Origin: an uncultured Flavobacterium sp. | GTDB lineage: Bacteria; Bacteroidota; Bacteroidia; Flavobacteriales; Flavobacteriaceae | Assembly (NCBI RefSeq): GCF_951805225.1 | Contig: NZ_OX638201.1 | Location: 5,456,001-5,520,000, forward strand | DNA: 64,000 nt | Reading direction: 5' to 3' | In this document: one piece after another, positions 42,299 to 51,484 of the stretch | Numbering within the stretch: position 1 is the first letter of the stretch | Layout: every line of letters starts with the position of its first letter | Notes under the pieces: generated by a model | Database searches by the model: none | Told to the model about the DNA's origin: nothing | The model's input: the letters and a program-made list of their open reading frames with translations, nothing else | Translations under genes and position numbers: made by a program

Positions 42299-43693
42299 AT
42301 GTATACATTTTCAAGTAAATTAAAAACTTTTTCTATCATCCTAATGGCCCTTGGTATATTAGGAATTGGATATGGTTTTTTAACTGCTCCTAAAGATATT
42401 CAAGAAGTTGAAAAAATTCTAGCTGCAGATGCACATGGATCTCATGGTGCTGCACATGAAGCAACAGCAGAAACATCACATCAAGAAGCTGGACATCACG
42501 AAGCTGCTGAAGCTTCACATGAATCACACAAAGGTGGTGAGCATGAAACAGTAAATGCTGCTGATGAGCACAAAGAACATTTAACGCATGTATTGCACCA
42601 ATTGCAAAATAAGCCTTGGTCAGCTTTATATGTTGCTTGTATTTTCTTCTTACTACTTTCTATGGGAACTTTAGCATTTTATGCTATTCAACAAGTTGCT
42701 CAGGCAGGTTGGTCTCCGGTATTATTTAGAGTAATGCAAGGAATCACGGCTTACTTACCTGTAGGTTCAATTATTTTCTTTGTTATTTTAATTCTTTGCG
42801 GATTACACTTTAATCATATTTTTGTATGGTTAGGTGAAGGGGTTACAGATCCTGCTAGTGCAAATTATGATAAAATTATTGCTGGTAAAGCAGGTTATTT
42901 AAATTTCACTTTCTGGATTATTAGAGCAGCTATCTTTTTAATAGGATGGAACTTATACCGTTACCAATCTAGAAAAAATTGCTTAGCTCAAGATGACGCT
43001 AACGATGATCTATACTACAAAAAGAACTTTAAGTTAACTGCTGGTTTCTTAGTATTCTTTATCGTATCTGAGTCTATTATGTCTTGGGATTGGATTATGT
43101 CAATTGATCCACACTGGTTCAGTACTTTATTTGGATGGTATGTTTTCGCATCTTTCTTTGTAAGTGGTATCACTGCAATTGCATTAGTAACTGTTTACTT
43201 AAAATCTAAAGGATATTTAGAGTATGTAAATACAAGCCACATTCACGATTTAGCTAAATTTATGTTTGGTATTAGTGTTTTCTGGACTTATTTATGGTTC
43301 TCTCAATTCATGTTAATTTGGTATGCTAACATTCCGGAAGAGGTAACTTACTTCGTAACAAGAATTCAATTATACAATTTACCATTCTTTGGTGCTGTAG
43401 TTATGAACTTTGTGTTCCCATTATTAATATTAATCAACACAGACTTCAAACGTCTTAGCTGGGTTATTGTAATGGCAGGTACTGTTATCTTACTAGGTCA
43501 CTATGTAGATTTCTTTAATATGATTATGCCTGGTACAGTTGGAGATAAATGGTTTATTGGAGTTCCTGAAATTGCATCTATACTTTTCTTCTTAGGTTTA
43601 TTTATTTTTGTTGTATTTACTGCATTAACTAAAGCTCCTTTGTTAGCAAAAAGAAATCCTTTCATTGAAGAAAGTAAACATTTTCATTATTAA
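42299..43693 (+). CDS. actF: Alternative Complex III membrane subunit ActF, with His-rich insert
   Basis: The product is about 464 aa with around ten transmembrane helices and is homologous to ActC in role and topology ('SESIMSWDWIMSIDPHWFSTLFGWY' is a family hallmark). After the first helix it has an unusual soluble stretch with very many His, Glu and Ala residues (about residues 40-95, for example 'HQEAGHHEAAEASHESH'), which may bind metal ions. The start is the ATG before 'YTFSSK'; the longer TTG-started frame is less likely. Confidence 0.92.
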   Translation: MYTFSSKLKTFSIILMALGILGIGYGFLTAPKDIQEVEKILAADAHGSHGAAHEATAETSHQEAGHHEAAEASHESHKGGEHETVNAADEHKEHLTHVLHQLQNKPWSALYVACIFFLLLSMGTLAFYAIQQVAQAGWSPVLFRVMQGITAYLPVGSIIFFVILILCGLHFNHIFVWLGEGVTDPASANYDKIIAGKAGYLNFTFWIIRAAIFLIGWNLYRYQSRKNCLAQDDANDDLYYKKNFKLTAGFLVFFIVSESIMSWDWIMSIDPHWFSTLFGWYVFASFFVSGITAIALVTVYLKSKGYLEYVNTSHIHDLAKFMFGISVFWTYLWFSQFMLIWYANIPEEVTYFVTRIQLYNLPFFGAVVMNFVFPLLILINTDFKRLSWVIVMAGTVILLGHYVDFFNMIMPGTVGDKWFIGVPEIASILFFLGLFIFVVFTALTKAPLLAKRNPFIEESKHFHY

Positions 43694-43712
43694 TATTTAA
43701 AGAAGTAAACAG

Positions 43713-44903
43713 ATGACAAGTTTGTTGGTAATTATAGTTTTAGTTTTATTAGCAGTTGCATTATGGCAATTGACCAAGATATTTGATCTTACTCAAGTAG
43801 GATCTTCTTCGGACGATTCTCAGGTTGCATCGGATAATGATAATAATATTCAAGGGTATATTATGTTTGGCTTCTTGGCATTCATATATATATTTACGAT
43901 TTATGGTTTACTAAAATGGGGTGGTTTAGCACTTCATACTCCAGCTTCAGAGCATGGACTTTTAGTAGATAACTTAATGAATATTACTTGGGTTTTAATT
44001 TTTGTAGTTCAATTTATTACACAAGGATTATTATATTGGTTCTCTTTCAAAAATAGAGGTCATAAAGATAGAAAAGCATTATTCTTTGCTGATAGTAATA
44101 AATTAGAAGCAATTTGGAGTATTATTCCATCTGTAGTTTTGGCTTGTTTGATTCTTTACGGATTGTACGCTTGGAACAACATTATGTTCGTTGATAAAGA
44201 TGAAGATGTAATCGAAATCGAATTATATGCTCAACAATTTAAATGGACTGCAAGATATGCTGGACAAGATAATGTTTTAGGAAAAGCTAACGTACGTTTA
44301 ATTGAAGGTGTAAATACTTTAGGAGTTGATATGTCAGATCCTAATTCTCAAGATGATATCGTAGTTTCTGAATTACATATTCCAAAAGGTAAAAAAATAC
44401 ATTTCAAAATGCGTTCTCAAGACGTATTGCACTCAGCTTACATGCCTCACTTTAGAGCGCAAATGAACTGTGTTCCTGGAATGGTTACTGAGTTTGCTTT
44501 TATTCCAACTTACACAACTTCTGAATACAGAGAGTTACCATTCATGGTAGAAAAAGTTGCGAACATCAATAAACTTAGAGCTGAAAAAAGTGTTGAGTTA
44601 GTTGCTAAAGGTGGTACAGCTTTAGATCCTTATACATTTGATTATTTATTATTATGTAATAAAATTTGTGGAGCTTCTCATTACAACATGCAAATGAAAG
44701 TTGTTGTTGATACTCCTGAAGAGTATAAAAAATGGTTAAGCGAAAAAACTACTTTAGCTCAGGATATTAAAGCGGCTGAAGCTGCTAAGAAACCAGCTGA
44801 AGAAGCAGGAGCGAAAGCGACTACAGATAGTACTGCTAAAGATACTGTTAAAGCAGTTATAGATACTGTAAAAGCAGTTGTAGCTAAAGTTGCTATGAAA
44901 TAA
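43713..44903 (+). CDS. coxB: Cytochrome c oxidase subunit II (CuA)
   Basis: This 396-aa protein has three hydrophobic segments in the first 160 residues and then the cupredoxin domain. The CuA site is complete: 'DVLHSAYMPHF' gives the first His and 'CNKICGASHYNM' gives the two Cys, the second His and the Met. The C-terminus (about residues 345-396) is an Ala/Lys/Thr-rich tail without a haem motif, so cytochrome c is not fused here. Electrons presumably come from ActA or ActE. It is followed by coxA after 31 bp. Confidence 0.95.
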   Translation: MTSLLVIIVLVLLAVALWQLTKIFDLTQVGSSSDDSQVASDNDNNIQGYIMFGFLAFIYIFTIYGLLKWGGLALHTPASEHGLLVDNLMNITWVLIFVVQFITQGLLYWFSFKNRGHKDRKALFFADSNKLEAIWSIIPSVVLACLILYGLYAWNNIMFVDKDEDVIEIELYAQQFKWTARYAGQDNVLGKANVRLIEGVNTLGVDMSDPNSQDDIVVSELHIPKGKKIHFKMRSQDVLHSAYMPHFRAQMNCVPGMVTEFAFIPTYTTSEYRELPFMVEKVANINKLRAEKSVELVAKGGTALDPYTFDYLLLCNKICGASHYNMQMKVVVDTPEEYKKWLSEKTTLAQDIKAAEAAKKPAEEAGAKATTDSTAKDTVKAVIDTVKAVVAKVAMK

Positions 44904-44934
44904 TATTTATTAAGAAAATTTAAAGTACACATAT

Positions 44935-46737
44935 ATGTCAGCAGAAGCGCACGGTCACGATCACGGACACGATCACGAGCACGAACATCATCATAAAGAC
45001 ACGTTCATTACTAAATATATATTTAGTATTGATCACAAAATGATTGCTAAGCAATACTTAATTACCGGTATTATTATGGGAATTATTGGTATTGCAATGT
45101 CTTTGCTTTTCAGAATGCAATTAGCATGGCCAGAAGAGTCTTTCAAAATCTTTAATGTTTTATTAGGAGATAAATTTGCACCAGATGGTGTAATGGCTAA
45201 TGATATTTATTTGGCCTTAGTTACAATTCACGGTACCATCATGGTATTCTTTGTACTGACGGCTGGTTTAAGTGGTACTTTTAGTAACTTACTTATTCCG
45301 CTTCAAATTGGAGCAAGAGATATGGCTTCTGGATTCATGAACATGATTTCATACTGGTTGTTTTTCTTGTCTGCTGTGATTATGTTGTCTTCTTTATTTG
45401 TTGAAGCTGGACCAGCTTCTGCAGGTTGGACAATTTATCCTCCATTAAGTGCATTGCCACAAGCAATTCCAGGTTCTGGAACAGGTATGACTTTATGGTT
45501 AGTTTCAATGGCAATCTTTATCGCATCTTCATTAATGGGATCTTTAAATTACATTGTTACAGTAATCAACTTAAGAACTAAAGGAATGTCTATGACTAGA
45601 CTTCCACTTACAATCTGGACATTCTTCGTAACAGCTATTATTGGTGTTATTTCGTTTCCAGTATTATTATCTGCAGCATTATTATTGATTTTTGATAGAA
45701 GTTTTGGTACTTCATTCTTCTTATCTGATATTTATATCGCTGGAGAAGTTTTACATTACCAAGGTGGTTCTCCTGTATTGTTTGAACACTTATTCTGGTT
45801 CTTAGGACACCCTGAGGTTTATATCGTAATCTTACCTGCAATGGGTCTTGTTTCTGAAATTATGGCTACGAACTCTCGTAAACCAATCTTTGGATACAGA
45901 GCGATGATTATGTCGGTTCTTGCAATTGCATTTTTATCAACAATTGTTTGGGGTCACCATATGTTCATTTCAGGTATGAATCCTTTCTTAGGATCTGTAT
46001 TTACCTTTACAACTTTATTGATTGCGATTCCGTCTGCTGTAAAAGCTTTTAACTGGATTACAACTTTATGGAAAGGTAACCTGCAATTTAACCCTGCAAT
46101 GTTATTCTCTATCGGAATGGTTTCTACTTTCATCACTGGAGGTTTAACTGGAATCATCTTAGGAGATAGTACTTTAGATATTAACGTTCACGATACTTAC
46201 TTTGTAATTGCTCACTTTCACTTAGTAATGGGTATTTCTGCACTTTACGGAATGTTTGCTGGTATTTACCACTGGTTCCCTAAAATGTATGGAAAAATGT
46301 TAAATAAAAACTTAGGTTATATCCACTTTTGGGTAACAGCAGTTTGTGCTTATGGAGTTTTCTTCCCAATGCACTTTATTGGATTAGCTGGTTTACCAAG
46401 ACGTTATTATACAAACACAAACTTCCCATTATTTGATGATTTACAAAATGTGAATGTTTTAATTACAACATTTGCTCTTGTAGGAGGAGCGTTCCAATTA
46501 GTATTCTTGTACAACTTCTTTAGTAGTATTTTCTACGGTAAGAAAGCAGTTCAGAATCCATGGAAATCTACAACATTAGAATGGACAACTCCAGTAGAAC
46601 ATATTCACGGTAACTGGCCAGGTGAAATTCCTCACGTATACCGTTGGCCGTATGACTACAGTAACCCAAATCACGATGTAGATTTTGTACCGCAAAATGT
46701 ACCAATGAAAGAAGGTGAAGAAGTTTTACACCACTAA
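44935..46737 (+). CDS. coxA: Cytochrome c oxidase subunit I (haem-copper)
   Basis: This 600-aa protein has about 12 or more transmembrane helices. The binuclear-centre motif 'WFLGHPEVYIVILP' contains the Glu and the cross-linked His-Tyr pair, CuB ligands follow in 'WGHHMFISGMNP', and the haem ligands lie in 'HDTYFVIAHFHLVMG'. The N-terminus has a striking soluble His/Asp/Glu tract (residues 3-19, 'EAHGHDHGHDHEHEHHH'). It is the last gene of the operon; subunit III is not in this window. Confidence 0.96.
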   Translation: MSAEAHGHDHGHDHEHEHHHKDTFITKYIFSIDHKMIAKQYLITGIIMGIIGIAMSLLFRMQLAWPEESFKIFNVLLGDKFAPDGVMANDIYLALVTIHGTIMVFFVLTAGLSGTFSNLLIPLQIGARDMASGFMNMISYWLFFLSAVIMLSSLFVEAGPASAGWTIYPPLSALPQAIPGSGTGMTLWLVSMAIFIASSLMGSLNYIVTVINLRTKGMSMTRLPLTIWTFFVTAIIGVISFPVLLSAALLLIFDRSFGTSFFLSDIYIAGEVLHYQGGSPVLFEHLFWFLGHPEVYIVILPAMGLVSEIMATNSRKPIFGYRAMIMSVLAIAFLSTIVWGHHMFISGMNPFLGSVFTFTTLLIAIPSAVKAFNWITTLWKGNLQFNPAMLFSIGMVSTFITGGLTGIILGDSTLDINVHDTYFVIAHFHLVMGISALYGMFAGIYHWFPKMYGKMLNKNLGYIHFWVTAVCAYGVFFPMHFIGLAGLPRRYYTNTNFPLFDDLQNVNVLITTFALVGGAFQLVFLYNFFSSIFYGKKAVQNPWKSTTLEWTTPVEHIHGNWPGEIPHVYRWPYDYSNPNHDVDFVPQNVPMKEGEEVLHH

Positions 46738-46746
46738 AAATATTTT

Positions 46747-46777
46747 AAAAGACCATCTTTTCAGATGGTCTTTTTTG
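46747..46777 (+). terminator. Intrinsic terminator of the act-cox operon
   Basis: AAAAGACCATCT/AGATGGTCTTTT hairpin with a short TT-rich loop and T-run, 10 bp after coxA. Confidence 0.9.
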
Positions 46778-46858
46778 TTTTAACTAAAGTTAGAATTTGA
46801 CTTTAAGTTTCAGCATTTTATTTGAGATTTATCTGTTTTACAAACTGATTACTTTGTC

Positions 46859-46866
46859 TATCTTTG
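46859..46866 (+). promoter_or_regulatory. -7 element immediately before ruvB (possible leaderless promoter)
   Basis: TATCTTTG matches TAnnTTTG and ends only 4 bp before the ruvB ATG, so transcription would begin at or next to the start codon. No clear TTG at -33 was seen. Confidence 0.5.
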
Positions 46867-46870
46867 TAAA

Positions 46871-47893
46871 ATGAATGAGAACCTAGATCCCACTACAAAT
46901 GGGTATAACCCAGAAGAATTAGATCTTGAAAAAAGATTACGTCCGCTGTCCTTTGATGATTTTGCCGGACAAGATCAAGTTTTAGAGAATTTGAAAGTTT
47001 TTGTTGCTGCTGCCAATCAGCGTGGTGAAGCTCTTGATCACACACTTTTTCACGGACCTCCCGGATTAGGAAAAACTACTTTGGCAAATATCCTTGCCAA
47101 TGAACTTGAAGTTGGAATTAAAATTACATCTGGTCCTGTTTTGGATAAACCTGGCGATTTGGCTGGTTTATTGACTAATCTTGATGAAAGAGATGTTTTA
47201 TTTATTGATGAAATTCATCGTTTAAGTCCAATTGTTGAAGAGTATTTATATTCGGCAATGGAGGATTTTAAGATTGATATCATGATTGAGTCAGGTCCAA
47301 ATGCCAGAACTGTACAAATCAATTTAAATCCTTTTACTTTAATTGGTGCTACAACTCGTTCAGGATTATTAACGGCGCCTATGCGTGCTCGTTTTGGAAT
47401 TTCATCTCGTCTTCAATATTATACTACAGAACTTTTAACAACTATTGTAGAAAGAAGTTCTTCTATTCTTAAAATGCCAATATCATTAGATGCTGCTATC
47501 GAAATAGCTGGTAGAAGTCGAGGAACACCTCGTATCGCAAATGCATTGTTACGAAGAGTTAGAGATTTTGCACAGATTAAAGGTAACGGAACCATAGATC
47601 TTGAAATTGCACGTTATGCTTTAAGAGCACTTAATGTCGATGCGCACGGACTGGATGAAATGGATAATAAAATCTTATTGACGATTATTAATAAGTTCAA
47701 AGGAGGACCAGTTGGTCTTTCAACTTTGGCAACTGCAGTTTCTGAAAGTAGTGAAACCATTGAAGAAGTATACGAACCATTCTTGATTCAGGAAGGTTTT
47801 ATTATGCGTACTCCCCGTGGTCGTGAAGTTACGGACAAAGCCTATAAACATTTAGGAAAAATAAACACCAACATTCAAGGTGGATTGTTTTAA
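46871..47893 (+). CDS. ruvB: Holliday junction branch migration helicase RuvB
   Basis: RuvB is the hexameric AAA+ motor that drives RuvA-bound Holliday junctions. The 340-aa sequence has 'LRPLSFDDFAGQ', Walker A 'GPPGLGKTTLAN', Walker B 'VLFIDEIHRLSP', sensor I 'LIGATTRSGLL' and the arginine-finger region 'PMRARFGI', ending 'RTPRGREVTDKAYKHLG'. A second, degenerate copy of its last ~35 bp lies at 48734-48770. The promoter element abuts the start codon. Confidence 0.98.
   Translation: MNENLDPTTNGYNPEELDLEKRLRPLSFDDFAGQDQVLENLKVFVAAANQRGEALDHTLFHGPPGLGKTTLANILANELEVGIKITSGPVLDKPGDLAGLLTNLDERDVLFIDEIHRLSPIVEEYLYSAMEDFKIDIMIESGPNARTVQINLNPFTLIGATTRSGLLTAPMRARFGISSRLQYYTTELLTTIVERSSSILKMPISLDAAIEIAGRSRGTPRIANALLRRVRDFAQIKGNGTIDLEIARYALRALNVDAHGLDEMDNKILLTIINKFKGGPVGLSTLATAVSESSETIEEVYEPFLIQEGFIMRTPRGREVTDKAYKHLGKINTNIQGGLF
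47857..47877 (+). repeat. 21-bp direct repeat, copy in the ruvB 3' end
   Basis: The 21 bases here, encoding the 'KINTNI' region of RuvB, recur exactly at 48734-48754. The following bases AAGGTG...TTTTAA also recur in gapped form. Confidence 0.85.
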
Positions 47894-47902
47894 AAATTAA
47901 TT

Positions 47903-48718
47903 ATGAAGCACTTCCTTTTATTTTTGTTGTTTACTTTTTGCAGTTCTTTTGGGCAGGGCAAGTCTTTTTCGCATTTTGCTTATGGGAAATCATCTCAACA
48001 AGCTTTAGATCTATATATTCCTAATGGAGATTTAAAAGACGTACCTGTTGTTATATTGCTGCATGGAGGTGCGTGGTCAATGGGCGGACTTGAATATACA
48101 AGTAAACATGCTCAGGATATTTGCAATAAAGGATTTGTTGTGGCAAATGTTGATTATCGTTATGTATCGGAAGAAATTTCGGCAAAGGATTTATTAGCAG
48201 ATATTCAAGCAGCTGTTAATTATGTTTCTGATGTTTCCGGTAAATACGGATATGCCAAAAAAGGATATCATATTGTAGGCATTAGCGCCGGAGCACATTT
48301 GGCATTATTATTTGGATATACCAAAAAGAATATGAAGTCGATAACCGCACTTTGTGCTCCTTCAAGATTAGATTCTGTTGAAGTATTAGAATTTCTTAAG
48401 AAGAGTGGTCTTTTGGATATTATCGAAAAATTAGCTGGAGCAAAATTTAATACATCGGGTAATAATCCTGCATTTATTGCAATAAGCCCTTTCAGAAATA
48501 TTTCGAACACGCCAACATTGCTGATACATGGTGATGCTGATCCTCTGGTTAATGTTAGTCAATCTCAAAATCTTTATGCCGAATTAAAAAGCAAAAATGT
48601 TGAGACAAAATTACTAATTAGAGAAGGAAAAGGACATGACGTTGGTATGAATTCGCCTGATACCGAAGCTCAGAATATAAAAGATATTACCGATTGGATT
48701 GTCATACATAATAAGTAA
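47903..48718 (+). CDS. Exported alpha/beta hydrolase (esterase/lipase type)
   Basis: The 271-aa protein starts with a signal peptide ('MKHFLLFLLFTFCSSFGQG'). The hydrolase fold shows the oxyanion-hole 'LLHGGAW', the nucleophile elbow 'GISAGAH', and the acid and His in 'HGDADPLV' and 'GKGHDVG'. This resembles BD-FAE/acetyl-esterase-like carboxylesterases. It lies between ruvB and the P450 gene, flanked on the left by the ruvB end and on the right by a ruvB-end remnant, so it may be a recent insertion. The substrate is unknown. Confidence 0.88.
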   Translation: MKHFLLFLLFTFCSSFGQGKSFSHFAYGKSSQQALDLYIPNGDLKDVPVVILLHGGAWSMGGLEYTSKHAQDICNKGFVVANVDYRYVSEEISAKDLLADIQAAVNYVSDVSGKYGYAKKGYHIVGISAGAHLALLFGYTKKNMKSITALCAPSRLDSVEVLEFLKKSGLLDIIEKLAGAKFNTSGNNPAFIAISPFRNISNTPTLLIHGDADPLVNVSQSQNLYAELKSKNVETKLLIREGKGHDVGMNSPDTEAQNIKDITDWIVIHNK

Positions 48719-48733
48719 ATTTGATAAATAAGA

Positions 48734-48770
48734 AAAAATAAACACCAACATTCAGTGTAAGGTGTTTTAA
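48734..48770 (+). repeat. Remnant of the ruvB 3' end upstream of the P450 gene
   Basis: An exact 21-bp copy of 47857-47877 is followed by GTGT, then AAGGTG and TTTTAA, which are the same blocks that end ruvB. It is not translated here. It suggests that the hydrolase gene entered between an ancestral ruvB and the P450 gene with partial duplication of the target. Confidence 0.8.
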
Positions 48771-48781
48771 TTCTATTTAAA

Positions 48782-50128
48782 ATGTCTGAGAACAGAAAAT
48801 ATAATTACCCGAGCAGACTTTCGATATTAAGATTTTTTCTAGATGCGGAAGGAGTGCGTAGAAATCCGATTCCATTTCATAAAAGATATTTTGAGCAATT
48901 TGGAGATTCTTTTTCTCTTAAAATTGGTCTTTCTAAGTATATCATTTTATCAAGAGATAATGAAATTGCACAGTATATTTTGCAAAAGAATCAAAAGAAT
49001 TATCACAAGTCAAAATTTCAATCTGTATATCTTTCTAAGTATTTAGGAAAAGGACTTTTGACTGTTGACGGTGATTTTTGGCTAAAGCAAAGAAGGTTAA
49101 TTCAGCCAGCTTTTCATAAGCAAAAGATGAATCAGTTGGTTGAAAATATGAATTTGACTATTGCTTCTGAATTAGATAATTTAGAAGAAGGAAAGACAAT
49201 TGATCTTTTTCCTGTAATGAGTCAATTAGCCTTTAATGTTGTGGCTAAATCACTATTCCAACTTTCCATTTCAGAAGATAAACTAAATCGTATTAAATTT
49301 ATTATTGAAGAGGTTCAGAATTTTTTAATTAAAGAAATTCGACTTCCACATAAAGCATGGTGGTTTTCGATTACAGGTCAAGTGAAAAAGCATCTTGAAC
49401 TGGCAGAAGAAAATAATGCAATCATTCGAGAAATTATTGAGCAGAGACTGACTTCTAAAGAAGAAGTTAATGACTTATTGAATATGCTTTTAGAAACCCG
49501 ATATGAAGATACGGGAGAAGGTATGTCAGTTAAGCAATTAGTTGATGAAATAAAAATTTTGTTTATAGCAGGTCATGAAACAACTGCCAATGCATTGACT
49601 TTTACACTTCATCTTTTAGGAAGAAATCCTGATGTGCAGCAAAAGGTTTTGGATGAGATTATCGAAATAGAATCTCAAAAACAGGACATTGTTGAGCAAC
49701 TTCAAAAAATGACTTATACAAATGCTGTTCTAAATGAATCGATGCGTTTGTATCCACCAGCTTGGATTACGGACAGACAAAATGTTACTGATGATACGCT
49801 CGCAGGTTTTCATATTAAAAAGGAAACTCTTATTGGGGTTTCTTTCTACGAATTACATCGAAATCCGAAATATTGGGCAAATCCGGATGAATTTAATCCG
49901 GAACGATTTCTTGGAGAGCAGAAAAAACTTTCCATGCAATACTTTTATCCTTTTGGCGCCGGTCCCAGAATGTGTATAGGAGCTGGATTTGCTATTTATG
50001 AAATGTGTTTGACTATTGCTCAAATTGTAAAAAAATATGAGATTAAATCCAATACAGATGAAGTTCAGTTTAATCCTTTAATTACATTAAAACCAGTTGG
50101 TGTAGAAGTTTCATTCTCGAAAAGATGA
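48782..50128 (+). CDS. Cytochrome P450
   Basis: This soluble 448-aa P450 has the I-helix oxygen-activation motif 'AGHETTANAL', the K-helix 'ESMRL' (ExxR), and the haem-binding loop 'PFGAGPRMCIG' with Cys398 as thiolate ligand. The type is that of the bacterial relatives of CYP4/CYP102-like enzymes. No ferredoxin or reductase gene lies next to it, so the redox partner must come from elsewhere. The stop codon overlaps the queG start (ATGA), giving translational coupling. The substrate is unknown. Confidence 0.94.
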   Translation: MSENRKYNYPSRLSILRFFLDAEGVRRNPIPFHKRYFEQFGDSFSLKIGLSKYIILSRDNEIAQYILQKNQKNYHKSKFQSVYLSKYLGKGLLTVDGDFWLKQRRLIQPAFHKQKMNQLVENMNLTIASELDNLEEGKTIDLFPVMSQLAFNVVAKSLFQLSISEDKLNRIKFIIEEVQNFLIKEIRLPHKAWWFSITGQVKKHLELAEENNAIIREIIEQRLTSKEEVNDLLNMLLETRYEDTGEGMSVKQLVDEIKILFIAGHETTANALTFTLHLLGRNPDVQQKVLDEIIEIESQKQDIVEQLQKMTYTNAVLNESMRLYPPAWITDRQNVTDDTLAGFHIKKETLIGVSFYELHRNPKYWANPDEFNPERFLGEQKKLSMQYFYPFGAGPRMCIGAGFAIYEMCLTIAQIVKKYEIKSNTDEVQFNPLITLKPVGVEVSFSKR

Positions 50129-51051
50129 GCATTAATGCAAAAGAGACATATTCGAAATTTATAAAATCAGAAGCAAAACGCCTCGGTTTTCTTTCTTGCG
50201 GAATATCTAAAGCTGGATTTCTTGAAGAGGAAGCGCCGCGTCTTGAAAAATGGCTCAATAATAACCATCATGGCCAAATGGCTTATATGGAAAACTATTT
50301 TGACAAACGCTTAGATCCAACTTTATTAGTTGATGATGCTAAAAGTGTTGTTTCGCTTTTACTAAATTATTATCCGGAAGAAACTCAAACTCAAGAAAGC
50401 TTTAAAATCTCAAAATATGCTTACGGTCAGGATTATCATTTTGTAATCAAAGAGAAATTAAAAGAATTTCTGCATTCGATTCAGGAAAATATCGGAGACG
50501 TTTCCGGACGTGCTTTTGTTGATTCTGCGCCTGTTTTAGACAGAGCTTGGGCAGCAAAAAGTGGTTTGGGCTGGATTGGTAAAAGTGGTAATCTGCTAAC
50601 TCAAAAAGTTGGTTCTTTTTATTTTATTGCCGAGCTTATCCTTGATTTAGATTTAGAGTATGATCATGCTACTACAGATCATTGTGGCTCTTGTACGGCT
50701 TGTATTGACGCTTGTCCTACGCAAGCAATAGTTGCTCCTCATGTGGTTGACGGAAGCAAATGCATCTCTTATTATACCATCGAGCTTAAAGAAAATATTC
50801 CTTATGAAATGAAAGGAAAATTTGATGAATGGATGTTTGGTTGTGATACTTGTCAGGATGTTTGTCCTTGGAATCGGTTCTCAAAACCTCATTCAGAACC
50901 TTTATTTAATCCGAATCCCGAATTACTTTCTTTTTCTAAAAAAGACTGGATCGAAATTACAGAAGAAACTTTTCGTGCTGTTTTTAAAAATTCTCCTATT
51001 AAAAGAACCAAGTTTGATGGTTTGAAACGTAATATTACCTTTTTGGAATAG
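50125..51051 (+). CDS. queG: Epoxyqueuosine reductase QueG
   Basis: QueG is the cobalamin-dependent iron-sulfur enzyme that reduces epoxyqueuosine to queuosine in tRNA. The 308-aa protein has the central 'SAPVLDRAWAAKSGLGWIGKSGNLL' block and two ferredoxin-type clusters, 'CGSCTACIDACPTQAI' and 'CDTCQDVCPWN'. The length is typical of the shorter form lacking a C-terminal HEAT extension. It overlaps the P450 gene by 4 bp; a functional link to the P450 is not obvious. Confidence 0.96.
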   Translation: MSINAKETYSKFIKSEAKRLGFLSCGISKAGFLEEEAPRLEKWLNNNHHGQMAYMENYFDKRLDPTLLVDDAKSVVSLLLNYYPEETQTQESFKISKYAYGQDYHFVIKEKLKEFLHSIQENIGDVSGRAFVDSAPVLDRAWAAKSGLGWIGKSGNLLTQKVGSFYFIAELILDLDLEYDHATTDHCGSCTACIDACPTQAIVAPHVVDGSKCISYYTIELKENIPYEMKGKFDEWMFGCDTCQDVCPWNRFSKPHSEPLFNPNPELLSFSKKDWIEITEETFRAVFKNSPIKRTKFDGLKRNITFLE

Positions 51052-51325
51052 CTTAAAAAAGTCAATTTTTTCGAGAATTTGTATGTGCGTTTTTTGTAAG
51101 GATTATAGACTTTAAATAATTATTGTGAATGATCTTGTTTTTTTAACGTATGAGATTAATACCGTTAATTTTATCGGAAGTTATGCTTTAATTACAAGAA
51201 ATATTGTCGCAGAAAGTGCAATTATTTTTTATAAAATAATTTATAAAACCTATTTAAATGAGGTCGTTAGTTTTATAGAATGTTTACATATTAATAAATA
51301 ATGTAAAATGCTGTTTATCAGTATT
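51052..51325. other. AT-rich region after queG, no gene recognised
   Basis: No ORF of note, RNA motif or repeat was recognised between queG and the hairpin at 51326. Confidence 0.5.
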
Positions 51326-51363
51326 AAAAGAAGAGGTGCGATATTATTGCCCCTCTTCTTTTT
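51326..51363 (+). terminator. Strong hairpin, terminator-like
   Basis: AAAAGAAGAGG (51326-51336) pairs with CCTCTTCTTTT (51352-51362), followed by further T's. It lies about 275 bp past queG with no gene in between, so it ends either the P450-queG transcript or an unrecognised small RNA. Confidence 0.7.
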
Positions 51364-51484
51364 GTAAGATATTATTGCTTTTTTGTTGCATAATTAACTA
51401 AAAGCTAATTTTTCTATAAAAATTTAAGAAAATTCTGCTGTTTTATTATCAAATTGTTATGTTTTTTGAGCTTGCAGGTTAAAT

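Noticed and set aside
35345..46737. Possible classical bc1 complex
   Set aside because: There is no Rieske protein or cytochrome b; the subunits match Alternative Complex III instead.
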